From Scedosporium boydii (taxonomy: Eukaryota > Ascomycota > Sordariomycetes > Microascales > Microascaceae): 64,000 bases of DNA. The stretch spans positions 1 to 64,000 of the forward strand of contig NJFT01000163.1 of assembly GCA_002221725.1 (NCBI GenBank). The letters are read 5' to 3'. The notes under the pieces were generated by a model that saw only the letters and a program-made list of their open reading frames with translations, did not search any database and was not told the origin of the DNA. The position numbers and the translations under genes were made by a program. This document shows, one piece after another, positions 1 to 9,312 of the stretch (the stretch's first letter is position 1; the number at the start of each line of letters is the position of its first letter).

Positions 1-3
1 GGT

Positions 4-37
<34 letters not shown>
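1..37. repeat. Poly-G run at the window start
   Basis: Thirty-six of the first 37 bases are G, with a single T at position 3. It lies directly beside the first intron of the gene at 67-271. It may be a sequencing or assembly artefact at a contig end, or a true homopolymer inside the intron. The sequence alone cannot separate these. Confidence 0.9.
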
Positions 38-38
<1 letters not shown>

Positions 39-66
39 ATGTGCTATGACTAGAAGCTTATCGTAC

Positions 67-271
67 CTGTTCCGTCGGGTGTCCTGCCGTAGGTCTTGGT
101 GGGCTTCCGCAACTCATCCTCATCGCCGGAGGTAGAGTCTACACTCTCAAGGGTATCATTGTCGACATCGACATCGACATCGTTAGTGTTATTCGTCGCG
201 GTTTGCCTCTGCCGAATGCCGCTTGTGGAAGCAGCACCTTCGGGGTTGGCTTGTGCTGATGAGGAGCTCAT
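67..271 (-). CDS. cho2: Probable phosphatidylethanolamine N-methyltransferase Cho2, first exon only
   Basis: Cho2 catalyses the first S-adenosylmethionine-dependent methylation of phosphatidylethanolamine on the route to phosphatidylcholine, in the ER membrane. Only the first exon is present. ATG is at 271 and 68 codons follow, ending in KTYGRTPDGT plus one base of a split codon, then a GTACGA donor at 66. A split codon beginning with G would continue as Val. That matches my recollection of fungal Cho2 N-termini, where a GRTPDGTVF-like motif follows a variable Ser/Thr/Asp-rich leader. The leader here contains an acidic DVDVDVDN stretch encoded by a hexanucleotide repeat at about 160-182. The rest of the gene, including all membrane segments and both methyltransferase domains, lies beyond the left edge, so the name rests on one short motif. 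Confidence 0.55.
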
Positions 272-1047
272 CCTGAACGTCGTTGAGGGCGTTCGGGATG
301 TGGATAGCCCCGGCCCCGGTTCTCTTTGAAATCTAGAGACGGGGAAGTGGAAAGGCGGTCACGATTGCTAACGAAGGAAGAGGACGGGATGTTGGGAGGA
401 GGGAGAGAGAGTTGAGAGAGCGAGAGGGTGAGAGAGTGAAAATACCCCGATTCGGGTGGTTAGAAAGAGAGGATCCAAATTTGAGCGGTGATGTTGTTGA
501 GGGAAATAGAATTGTCCAAGTTGAGGGCTTGTGTATTCCTTATCGATGAAGTTGTGCTTCTCCGTCGGTGCGAGCGTGCGAGAGCGAGGCCACAATGCAG
601 GGTACGATCAAAATGTAGATTAGTGGGGAATCTGGGATATCAGAGGCAGCCACGAAAGTTGAGTTGGGAAGGTAAAGGTACTTAGTGCCTGGTACCTGGT
701 GTTCCTGATACACATGACGTGCTGGGGACGAGTAACACTAAAAAGGCGACACTAAATATCGTGACAATCGAAGAGTGGATGGATTGATGGATGGATCTAC
801 GGGCATCACGCAACAAGTTGAAGACGGCAGAGGAAGAACATGACAGTTTTTTTTCTAGATCATTCTTGACAGAAGAGTTCATGTTCTTGTTCGAAGAAAA
901 AATGAACCAAAACAAAACAGAGTCCCCAAGTGCCGGCGATGCTCCCTCTTCATGAACCCCGAATCAAATTTCGGCCAACGGGAGAGCGCGGGATCGAATA
1001 GAAGCCGCTGGAAACAAACGGGCTGGCGATCGAATTTGAATTAAGCC

Positions 1048-1056
1048 TACTTCGTA
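1048..1056. repeat. Leftmost copy of the dispersed TACGAAGTA/TACTTCGTA word
   Basis: At least 22 exact copies were found by reading. Their starts are 1048, 10397, 10485, 11004, 11399, 13938, 14527, 15318, 16380, 20780, 26630, 40591, 40801, 48053, 50928, 51567, 51988, 54120, 54513, 54554, 54665 and 59196. Several extend to GTACGAAGTAC or its complement. None lies in a modelled coding exon. Function unknown. Confidence 0.85.
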
Positions 1057-1518
1057 GGCCGCGGCTACCGGAATAGCGAAATCGTGGACCGGCCCCATCA
1101 GTGATGCCACCAGCGGCCAGGCGATAGGCTGGGGAACTTGGAAGATCATCAGTTCGAGCCACCTCGCACCCCGAATTGACGCTGCTAAGAACAGGAAGTC
1201 GATGCCAGTTTTTTTCTCAGTCAACAATATTCAAGTTGGGAGTGAGCTTTGAGAGTCCGTCAGTCCGTTCAGTCCGTCCAACTTGTCGTTCTGCCGGGTG
1301 GTGGCGCTACGTCACACGACAGGACAGCTTAAATCCCCCACGAGTCAACGACCCGTCTAACAGCTGTCAGTGGCTTCTGGCCAGCCAGCCCAGGCCAAGG
1401 AGGTCTAGACTCTAGTTTAGAAAAAGCACAAGGACATGGTCCGATCGATCAGATTATCCAATGTTGAACACTTCAATCTTGGATCAATTGCGTTTGACCT
1501 GACTGGGTACAGATACTT

Positions 1519-1558
1519 CCCTGCTTTTCCCTGCTTTTCCCTGCTTTTCCCTGCTTTT
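1519..1558. repeat. 10-bp tandem repeat, about four copies
   Basis: The unit CTGCTTTTCC is repeated head to tail four times. The last copy is slightly altered (ends AC) and is followed by a partial CTGCT. It lies in intergenic DNA and probably arose by slippage. Confidence 0.85.
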
Positions 1559-3263
1559 ACCTGCTGCAACCACACTTCGAGGAAGGCCGGTCGTGGGATG
1601 GAACAGCCAATTGATGAGCACGCGGGGGATCCCTGAGGTTTTGCTGGCAGCTTTTCCTGGGGGCGGTCAAAGTTGAAAATTTTGGTTTTTTGATTTTGGT
1701 GTGAACCATTCGCATGTGATCAGGTCACCATCGAGTGTATGTTGTGTTGGTGAATATGCATCAGAACGTGTACCTGTACTTGTGCCTGTACCCAAGGTTG
1801 TACCTGTACTCTAAATTTGTACCAACCTCCCATTCGTCTTAGCGGCTTCGGCGACTCGGAAAAGACCAGAAAACCGAACAACATGACTTTGATCGACGAG
1901 AAATCGAATCTCGTTGCCTGCATTCTCACTGAATCAATATTCAAACATCATCCAGCCAGATAAAAGCCAGATAAATGGCACGTGTGGGCATCTTCCTCTT
2001 CCCGAAAAGCGAATCCAAAGTCGCGAGCTGGAATCGATGGTGTTCCTGTATGTAGGGTCGCGTGCTCCAATACTCCCACTCCGGCACTACGCCGACGCGG
2101 GCAGATTCATCCAGCGGGGGGGAAAGTCGATGCGGTAGAGAAGTAACCCGCACTATAAAGGAACCACTGAGAGCACGATTGTGATGCGGCTTTGGTGATC
2201 GCGCCATTGTACTCCGAGGCAGGTACTCTACTACTCACACACTGCGCAGACAAGCCGAGCCACTGCGAGAATCTCTGACATAATAGGAACTGCATGCCGA
2301 GAGTCTCTCGCACACTCTCTTTCGCTCTCCGAGTTTAACCTGGAGACAGATGCATCAGTCAATGCTGAGCTTGTTCCATCGCCTTGTCTGGCCTCCAAGT
2401 GGAGGTGGCGTTAAAGCCTGCGCCACTCCGCACGGGTTTGTTTGAATGGACGACATCAATGGTATCTTGAACACGGCATTGAAACATTCATTGTCTGTGG
2501 GTTTAAATGTGGCTTCTTGCTTGCACCACCGGTTCGTCGGAAGGGTAGGGGGTCTTGATCAACTTGTAATCCCTCGAAGAAGTCCAAAGGCCTCTCCCCG
2601 CTCTAGACACTGAATTGTTCGATTTCTTCAGAAACCACTTAATGTTGGGAAACGCTATTATAGCTCCCCTCCTACTCGCAAATCGTGCGTATCCCACATC
2701 GCGACGCGTTTGATTACATTGTCATGCGAAACCATCCCAACTCCACCCTCCTTGGCCCATCATCCCCATCCAACCGCAACCCGTGGCCAAAAAAAAAACC
2801 TTGAAACATTCCCCGAAGGGAAAAGAGTCGATCATAGTGCTCTTTAATGCTTCAACTCGATAGATCCCTGGTCAGTTCTTTTTCATTTCTCACTCGTTCG
2901 CGCCCGGCTGAGATGGGCGGAACCAGTCATGACAGACCTGGGGTTAAAGGACCCTGAACCCGGCCCTGGATTCCTTTGCGGGTTTTGCATGAACTTCGAT
3001 GATTATGGGCCGGAATGGAAGGCCACTAGAAGTTTTTTTCCCTTCTCCTTTTCTGTTCGTTATTCTTCAAATCACACGGTTTTCGGTAGGGGTCAAGAAA
3101 CTAGTCATATAGATCTCTGAATATAAGACGAGGATCCTGGTCCTCCCTGTCGTCGTTTCTCTGCCTTCCTTTTTTCCCTTCTCATGCGGATTCTGCTTTC
3201 TCGCCCATCATATCAGATAATAAGTCCAAGAATACCAACAAAAATCTACCCACTCTCATTCAA

Positions 3264-3836
3264 ATGTTCTCATCCAAAATGGCCAAACAAACCCCTCCCC
3301 CAAACCCCCAAGACGCCCCCACCCCACCCGCCAAAGAACCCGGCGACAAGCCCCTCCCCGTCCCGCGGCCCGGAACCTCAGGCACATTGGCCAACCTAAT
3401 GACGACCCGCCGCGACGCAGCCGAAAAGCTCAAGACCGCGCGCCGCGCCGAGCGCACCTACCGCACCCGGAAGCACGCCACCATTGCGCGTGCAGACCTC
3501 TCCGAGGCGCGGGCGCACTATGCCGAGGCGGGCAAGCACCTCTCGACTGCCGTGAAGCTGTCGTGGGCGGCTGCTAGGGGCGTCCCGGCTGTTTTGGGGG
3601 AGAAGGGGGAGGCTGTTAGGGGGTGGTGGGGGGAGCAGAGGAGGAAGAGGGCGGTTGTGGAGAGGAAGAGGCTGGAAGAGGAGAGGAAGAGGTTGGAGGA
3701 GGAGAGGAGGAAGTTGGAGGAGAAGTTGGCCAAGGAACAGGGTGAGGACGGTGAGGAGGGGGATGGGGGAGAGGAGGGTAAGGACGCGGAGGATGAGAAG
3801 AAGGTGAAGGGAAAGGGAAAGGGGAAGAAGGTGTGA
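3264..3836 (+). CDS. Hypothetical small coiled-coil protein (190 aa)
   Basis: I do not recognise a domain, and no function is assigned. The N-terminal 35 residues are Pro-rich. Residues about 48-90 form a basic, Ala/Arg-rich helical stretch (TTRRDAAEKLKTARRAERTY). Residues about 125-155 are a strongly charged predicted coiled coil with a repeated KRLEEERKRLEEERRKLEE-type pattern. The tail is acidic and then Lys/Gly-rich (KVKGKGKGKKV). The second Met (MAK, 3279) is an alternative start. The base composition is unusual: the 5' half is C-rich and the 3' half (about 3590-3836) is almost pure purine on the coding strand. An uninterrupted 191-codon frame with clear protein segmentation supports a real gene. 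Confidence 0.65.
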   Translation: MFSSKMAKQTPPPNPQDAPTPPAKEPGDKPLPVPRPGTSGTLANLMTTRRDAAEKLKTARRAERTYRTRKHATIARADLSEARAHYAEAGKHLSTAVKLSWAAARGVPAVLGEKGEAVRGWWGEQRRKRAVVERKRLEEERKRLEEERRKLEEKLAKEQGEDGEEGDGGEEGKDAEDEKKVKGKGKGKKV

Positions 3837-4179
3837 AGAGGTGGTGATGTGCAGATTGTGTTTTCCTTCTTCTCCTTGGCCTTCTTCTTGTGATACCCCC
3901 ATCCCTCCGCTCTTCTTGATTTCTTTTCCTCGAGATCCTTTTTCTTCTCATAATCGACTTTCTTCGCTCAAAACGGATCCGAGCTTGCTATATCAACACT
4001 TACGCCGTTGCATTCCATGGGCATCCGGACTTCTACGCTATCCGTTTACCGAAACATAATCATTCAAACACAGCAGCTCGACGCTGCTAACCTTCCAGTC
4101 TTTTCGGAATTCCAACCTACCAACCAAATGGCATCTTTCCTTCTGTCAAACGGCGTTCATCATCTTTCGGTCTTACTCG

Positions 4180-4210
<31 letters not shown>

Positions 4211-4699
4211 TCACATACAACTTAATCTGGGGGCAGTATACGCAAAGCTGTTTCCCTGCGACACTCTCTCTGATATTTTTCAGTTTTCGGCTTGTAAAGT
4301 CCGGACGAACTCTTAATCTCCTTTGTCAATATCATCATGACGGTCATATATTAATGTGGCGAACTGGGCACGGGAACAAGGCAGGAATGTACGGAGTACA
4401 CGAGCTCATTCTCATCAACCAGCATGATTAGCATTTTGTTCTTTCCACAATTTCCTTTTCAAATAAAGCAAGAAGAAGCATTAGTTTCTCGTATTTATTT
4501 TCCTTCTCTTTGAATTCGTAGCTACATCTACCTCGGTAGTTCGAGTGACTTTAACAAAAAAAAGAAACGCATGACATCTAAACCCGGATACCCGTACCCT
4601 ATTTCATGAAGAAAGAAGAAAACCGACCCCCTCGATGAATAACACACACTCTTCTTTTTGATTTTACCAAACTACCCTCTGCTCTCCTCTTATCTCTCT
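3837..4699. other. Convergent 3' region between the 3264 gene and eIF3g
   Basis: This stretch should hold the two 3' UTRs. It contains a CT dinucleotide repeat (4181-4207), one TACGGAGTA copy (4390-4398) and T- or A-rich patches suited to 3' end formation. I see no gene. Confidence 0.6.
4181..4207. repeat. (CT)n microsatellite
   Basis: An uninterrupted CT dinucleotide run of 27 bases lies in the 3' region between convergent genes. Confidence 0.95.
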
Positions 4700-5789
4700 T
4701 TAAGCAGCCTTCTTGGCAAACTCTACTCTGAGAATCAAGTGCTTGAAACCGAAACCGTCCATCTTGGCGCACGCCTTGACCGCATCCTCGCGGTCGGCGA
4801 AGCTGATAAAGGCGAAGCCCTTGGCGAGGTTGGTGTCCTTGTCGCGGGCGAGGAACACACGAGTGACCCTGCCGAACCGCTCGAACATATCGCGCAGCTC
4901 GTGTTCTTCGGCCATCTCGGAGACCTGGAAAAAGTGAAACAGTCAGCTATAAAGTTCTGTGTGTGTTACAGCGAAGGCTACGCAAAAGCCCGGGCCCCGT
5001 GAAGAGGGGGAAGGAAAAAAATCATCAAGTCAAGAAAACTTACGTTTGTGACACGCAGCGTAGCCAAATCGTCCCTCTCGCCATACTTTCCACCCATCCT
5101 CTCCCCAGCCGCAGCGCCACCCCCACGCAGAGCAGGCGGCACATATGATCCCTTCTTCGCCGCCGCCGCCGCCGCCGCCGTAACAGGAGCCGGCTCATCG
5201 CCCATCCCAGCAGCAACATCAGCCGTAGCCGTCTCGCCCACGGGCGCCATAGTATCCTTGTACGGACACCTCGCGGTGAAATGCTCCCCGTTACAGATAC
5301 GACACTTGACCTTCTTATCCTTGAGCTGATCCTTCAAAGCCTGCGCATTGGGATCCGACTTCTCGTCCTTGGCATCCCTGCGCCAGTTGACGCTCGGCCG
5401 GAAGATAATGTTCTCGCCCACCGACGTCGTGTCTGGCATCGGTCCCGCGGTGTCCTTGGCGCTCGCGCCGAACTTGGTCCATCCTTTGCGCTCCGCCACC
5501 CGAGGGTTCACCTTCTCGGTGTGCGTCGTGTAGCGTACTCGTCGGGTCGTCTTCACTTTTTGCCCGTTCTCGTTGATGTGGTAGGTGATGATGGTCTTGG
5601 TGCCGTCTTTGTTGCTGATGGTTTGGGCGGGCGGGAGCTCCGTGGAGATCTCGTCGATGTCTTCATCGTCGGCCCAGTCGTGCCTATAAGGGGATGCAGC
5701 GTTAGATATGGGGGTTGGGTTTACCGGGGGGGAGGAGGGGGCGAATGTGAGCGGGTCTGTCTGGAAACGTACTTAGTCTTGGTCGCCAT
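4700..5789 (-). CDS. tif35: Eukaryotic translation initiation factor 3 subunit G (eIF3g)
   Basis: eIF3g is part of the eIF3 complex that binds the 40S ribosome and promotes scanning and reinitiation in the cytosol. The model has three exons: 5789-5773, 5683-5044 and 4924-4700. Introns have donors GTACGT and GTAAGT, and the product is 293 aa. Exon 1 is only 17 nt and encodes MATKTK; the join restores the family start [20 protein letters not shown] zinc knuckle ([14 protein letters not shown]-x2-C-x3-H-x4-C) lies near residue 135, followed by an Ala tract encoded by GCC repeats. A C-terminal RRM (about residues 213-290) has the RNP1-like KGFAFISF and the LRVTNVS strand. Order, motifs and length fit the family. 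It lies in tandem with the PH-domain gene upstream on the same strand. Confidence 0.95.
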
Positions 5790-6738
5790 GTTGGATGGTT
5801 TCTTGGAGCTTTTTCGGAATTGATCGGATATTTGGATGGTCAAAAATTACACTGTCGGTCGTTCGGTGATGTTCGCTTGATTCGACTCGAAAATATCAAA
5901 GGGTGGGTTTGGTTTGGTTTTGGTTCGTAGGACCTTGTCGACCAAAATTCTGGAGGGGGGATATCTATTTGAGTTCCTCGAATTTCGCACTTTTCGTGTG
6001 GCGTTGACTGAAAGCACAAGATTTCTGTGGAGGGGCAAAGGTGGGCGACCCCAGATGCGGGATAAATGGCGGGAATTTATCGGCAAAATATTCTCAGCGT
6101 TCGATCAGAACAATGAAATGGCAGCCTGTTTCGGCGCTGCTGACCTAAGAATTCCAGCAGGTTATCATCTCACCGACTCAGATCAACATCATCACTTCGC
6201 TCAGTCCTTCAGGCAAGTAAAGAGTCTTCGATTCCCCAATATTTGATCCTACGTAGTCCGCATGACCCGCCATTTGATCCCCAAGGCTCCCTTGCTTCCC
6301 ATATGCTATCGCATAACTCTTGTCTCATCCGGAGTTCTCGCCCAGAAAATCAGACCAAAAAATCCCATATACTCCAAAAACACCCTCAGCTGCTACCCGG
6401 CGGAGTGGGCGCCTTCCCTTCTCATACGCATCTCTAACGTAACAGCGGTATCTATACATTCAAAGGAAAAAGGGGGGGGATTAGAAAAATAACGCCTGAA
6501 ATATATCCCGGACCTCCTTTAGGAGTATGCATCGTAGTCGGCCATCGAAACTTGCAAAGTCGTCAAGAGGGTATGCAGCTACAAAGGAAAAGTCTAGCCC
6601 AGACTGAGTTATACCAAACTCAGCCAAAAGCACAGAAAGGTGTGAGAGCTGTCGTAACAAAGGAAACTGAAAGAGGGAGAATAAAAAAAAAATAAAAAAG
6701 AGAGAGAGTAGAAAAGTGTCGCCGATGTGGGCAAACGT
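5790..6738. other. eIF3g upstream region and 3' UTR of the PH-domain gene
   Basis: The 950 bases between two same-strand genes hold the eIF3g promoter (right of 5790) and the 3' UTR of the gene ending at 6739. A-rich runs at about 6460-6475 and 6685-6705 lie on the + strand. I see no gene and no strong motif. Confidence 0.55.
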
Positions 6739-9312
6739 CTACGCCTTGACCCGCCTCTGCGGGATTGGCGGGAGAGCACAGGTCGGCGGAGGAGCAGGAG
6801 GGGGGCCCTCAACGAGTTGCGGCATGCTCCGGCGGATTGGGACGGCCTGCTTGTCTATGGACAGGCGCCCGTTCGGGTACAATTGCGTTCCATTAACAGT
6901 GCTGGCAGTTACCGGTACCGGAGACACGCCGTGCTTCAACTGAGAAAAGGCACGGAGGGCAGAAATCGTGGGGGGCGGGTGCGGGTGGTCAGATGCGTTC
7001 GAGAAAGAGAACCGCGCTGTCCGCTTATCGGTCATTGGCGGGCTCAAGTTCTGGAGACTTGCCCTCTTAGCCTGCATTGATGTCCTGGTGGGTGGAGATC
7101 GGCTCCTCGGGCGAGGATAGTAGTCAAAAGATGACCTGCACCGCCGCACAGCTTCGGCAGCCTCTACGTCGGCCTGTGTCGGTAGAGAGGGGTTAGGAGA
7201 GTCTAGGCTGTGTCCGGCGGTTGTCCGGAGGGCCTGCATCGACGTTGCTTTCCGCGGCGGTGTCAAATTCACGCCCAAACCGACGGTATCGCCATCCGCT
7301 GAACTTGCCGCCTCCGCGTTGTGTGCGTCGACAAATCCGTTCTCAACAGGGGCCGCGAGGGGCGAATGAGGGGGCGGAGACACGTTGACGATGATTGTGT
7401 GCTCTTGTTGAGAAGGGCTATCGGATTCGTCAGTTGTTGCGGGTGTTTGCAGGGCCTCTAGTTCCATAATCGGAGAAGGCTGATCCGCTACGATAGAGAG
7501 GGGCCGAGACAGCATGAGACCGGCCGGGGGGCACCTCCGACTGCTGGCCCTAGGCGGATAAGCTGATTGGAATGGTTGTTGATCAAGTGCCTGCGGCGGT
7601 GCCATGGTCGCGGTCTCGAGTGCCGGTGCGGGTGGCTTCGCTAGCGAGTACCGTCTGCTCACGGAGTGAGGAACGCTAAAGTTTGGCGTCGTCGGGCCAT
7701 AGGCCACCGCGGGGTCGGGTAACTGGCCCGGGCCGTATGTCGAGTGAGGCCGTACGAAGCTGGCGACCTTCGGATCGATGAATGGATTCATGCCTTGCAT
7801 TGACTGGCGACGGTCTGCTATGGCTGCGGCGTTGGGCCTCGGGCGGACCTCCGGAACGGGATCTCTCAAGGGAACCTCTTCGAAATGGCTAGCGAAGCTA
7901 TCCCTCGTGGGAGAACAGGCTGGTGATGAGCCTGCGGAGGTGATGATGGTGCGCTGGCCAGATGAGATGAAAGAGAGTCGGTTGGCACCGGTGCTATCTC
8001 GAAGATTATCAAGCTGCCTGCCGTCGTGCGAAACAACACTGTTCGTCGTCGAAATATCGTCCATGGATTGTTCCGGTGTTAAATCGGCTTCCACTACCGT
8101 TACGGATCCTTCAGCATCTTCGCCATTCGTCATACCGGTTCGCTGCCATGTCAGCTCCTGGGGTTGTATCATCCTAGAAAATCGCTCCGGATCCCTAACA
8201 ACCAAGGTCCGCTGGCTCGGCTGGGCTTTCAGTTCCAGGACGTTGTCATTTGCCTTGGGCTTGCCCGTCTCGGAAAGATTCTTCTTTCCCCCAAGGGCTT
8301 CGATTTCACGCCGTAATATCGTGATCCACGCGTCCATATCCTCTGCACTTTCGAACACCATCAGGAAATTTGACGCATGTCGCTTTTCGCTGGCGCGGAA
8401 AGGTAGGCGGGAGAAGAGTGATCGGGAGTCGGACGTCGCCGCACCGTTGGCCTCCATCACAGAAGCAATCTGGAGGACCCAGTGGCGGCCGGGAATGACA
8501 TCGCTGGCAAACGCGGCTGAATCCTTTCCTAAGTGCAGCATCTTCTCGGGAAGTCGATCAAAAGAACCCTCCCCAGAATACTGGAGCAGGTAACCCGACG
8601 TGACTAAGACATAGATCTTGGTCGTCCAATCGAGCATGCTTGAGAGATTCCGCCGATGCTTCCTCTTCTTGTCCTTGTCGGCGGATATGTCGTCGACCGC
8701 GTCCATGTCATCCCGCACGTTCTTCTTGTCGTTCAGACGCAAAATCGTGTCGGCCGAATGGGTGCAGGCAGGCAAGTGAGCGTGGCGTATAGCTTGCGGG
8801 TACGCCTGAAACAGTGGCGGGGGATCCCACGTCGCCAGAGTGCCACGACTCATCCTTGGCGGCGGCGCAGGTCTCGTGGCTCCTCCATTAGAGAGCTTCT
8901 GGCGTGCCGCGGCGGCGGCTGCTGCTGACGTGAGAGCCGGGCTCGGGGGAGCACTAGAATCAGATATCATTGGCAGTGTGGGCGTGGATCGCTGGTGAGG
9001 TAGCGCGCCGGCGTAGGCAGTCCAGCTGCTAAGATCAACCCAGGAGGCGCGAATACCTCCCGGTTTCATTAATTGGCCCGGCGACGTTGGCGCATCTCCC
9101 TCCTTACCAGTCTTCGAGCGGCCAAACAAGCCACGCAGGCCTATCCTCGACTCACGGCGGCCAAGTTTTGTGTCCGGCTTCAAAGGTACGCGCTGTTCTT
9201 CGCTCGTCATGACGTGTAGGTCCGGCGGTCTCAACCTGCGCTGATGTGGGGTCTGGTTGTGGAGTGCCTCAAATGTGCTGTTTTGTTCGGAACTCATATC
9301 TGATTGAAGCAT
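6739..9312 (-). CDS. PH-domain protein, large and mostly disordered (857 aa)
   Basis: This single-exon gene encodes a Ser/Pro-rich protein with one pleckstrin-homology domain at about residues 224-338. The domain runs from LDWTTKIYVLVTSGYLLQYSG to an amphipathic C-terminal helix ending DMDAWITILRREIEALGG, whose Trp is a family hallmark. PH domains bind phosphoinositides or proteins, so a membrane- or cortex-linked scaffold is likely; this is inference. The N-terminal 220 residues contain GLRGLFGRSKTGKEG, typical of fungal signalling scaffolds, and an Ala tract. The C-terminal 500 residues are low complexity with many SP/TP sites. The start is the first ATG at 9312; a second ATG five codons on (MSSEQN, 9297) is possible. 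The upstream region has a GA-rich stretch. Confidence 0.85.
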   Translation of the reverse strand: MLQSDMSSEQNSTFEALHNQTPHQRRLRPPDLHVMTSEEQRVPLKPDTKLGRRESRIGLRGLFGRSKTGKEGDAPTSPGQLMKPGGIRASWVDLSSWTAYAGALPHQRSTPTLPMISDSSAPPSPALTSAAAAAAARQKLSNGGATRPAPPPRMSRGTLATWDPPPLFQAYPQAIRHAHLPACTHSADTILRLNDKKNVRDDMDAVDDISADKDKKRKHRRNLSSMLDWTTKIYVLVTSGYLLQYSGEGSFDRLPEKMLHLGKDSAAFASDVIPGRHWVLQIASVMEANGAATSDSRSLFSRLPFRASEKRHASNFLMVFESAEDMDAWITILRREIEALGGKKNLSETGKPKANDNVLELKAQPSQRTLVVRDPERFSRMIQPQELTWQRTGMTNGEDAEGSVTVVEADLTPEQSMDDISTTNSVVSHDGRQLDNLRDSTGANRLSFISSGQRTIITSAGSSPACSPTRDSFASHFEEVPLRDPVPEVRPRPNAAAIADRRQSMQGMNPFIDPKVASFVRPHSTYGPGQLPDPAVAYGPTTPNFSVPHSVSRRYSLAKPPAPALETATMAPPQALDQQPFQSAYPPRASSRRCPPAGLMLSRPLSIVADQPSPIMELEALQTPATTDESDSPSQQEHTIIVNVSPPPHSPLAAPVENGFVDAHNAEAASSADGDTVGLGVNLTPPRKATSMQALRTTAGHSLDSPNPSLPTQADVEAAEAVRRCRSSFDYYPRPRSRSPPTRTSMQAKRASLQNLSPPMTDKRTARFSFSNASDHPHPPPTISALRAFSQLKHGVSPVPVTASTVNGTQLYPNGRLSIDKQAVPIRRSMPQLVEGPPPAPPPTCALPPIPQRRVKA

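Larger units (their letters stand above)
272..3263. other. Intergenic, 3.0 kb: promoter of the cho2-like gene and upstream region of the 3264 gene
   Basis: No reading frame here is convincing; all are short, and none shows a motif. About 1.2 kb separates any local structure from either gene. It holds one TACTTCGTA copy (1048-1056), a 10-bp tandem repeat (1519-1558), and a stretch rich in GTACCTGTAC-like words (1770-1825). The 80 bases before the 3264 ATG are pyrimidine-rich, as is usual for fungal leaders. Confidence 0.6.

Noticed and set aside
1519..1558. A CRISPR-like array
   Set aside because: The units are contiguous 10-mers without spacers, and this is a eukaryotic sequence.
3396..3902. 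A 168-codon minus-strand Leu/Pro-rich frame
   Set aside because: It is the complement of the purine-rich 3' half of the 3264 gene, and its Leu/Pro repeats follow directly from that composition.
5281..5823. A 180-codon plus-strand frame opposite eIF3g
   Set aside because: It overlaps the firmly identified eIF3g exons and crosses their splice sites without any motif of its own.
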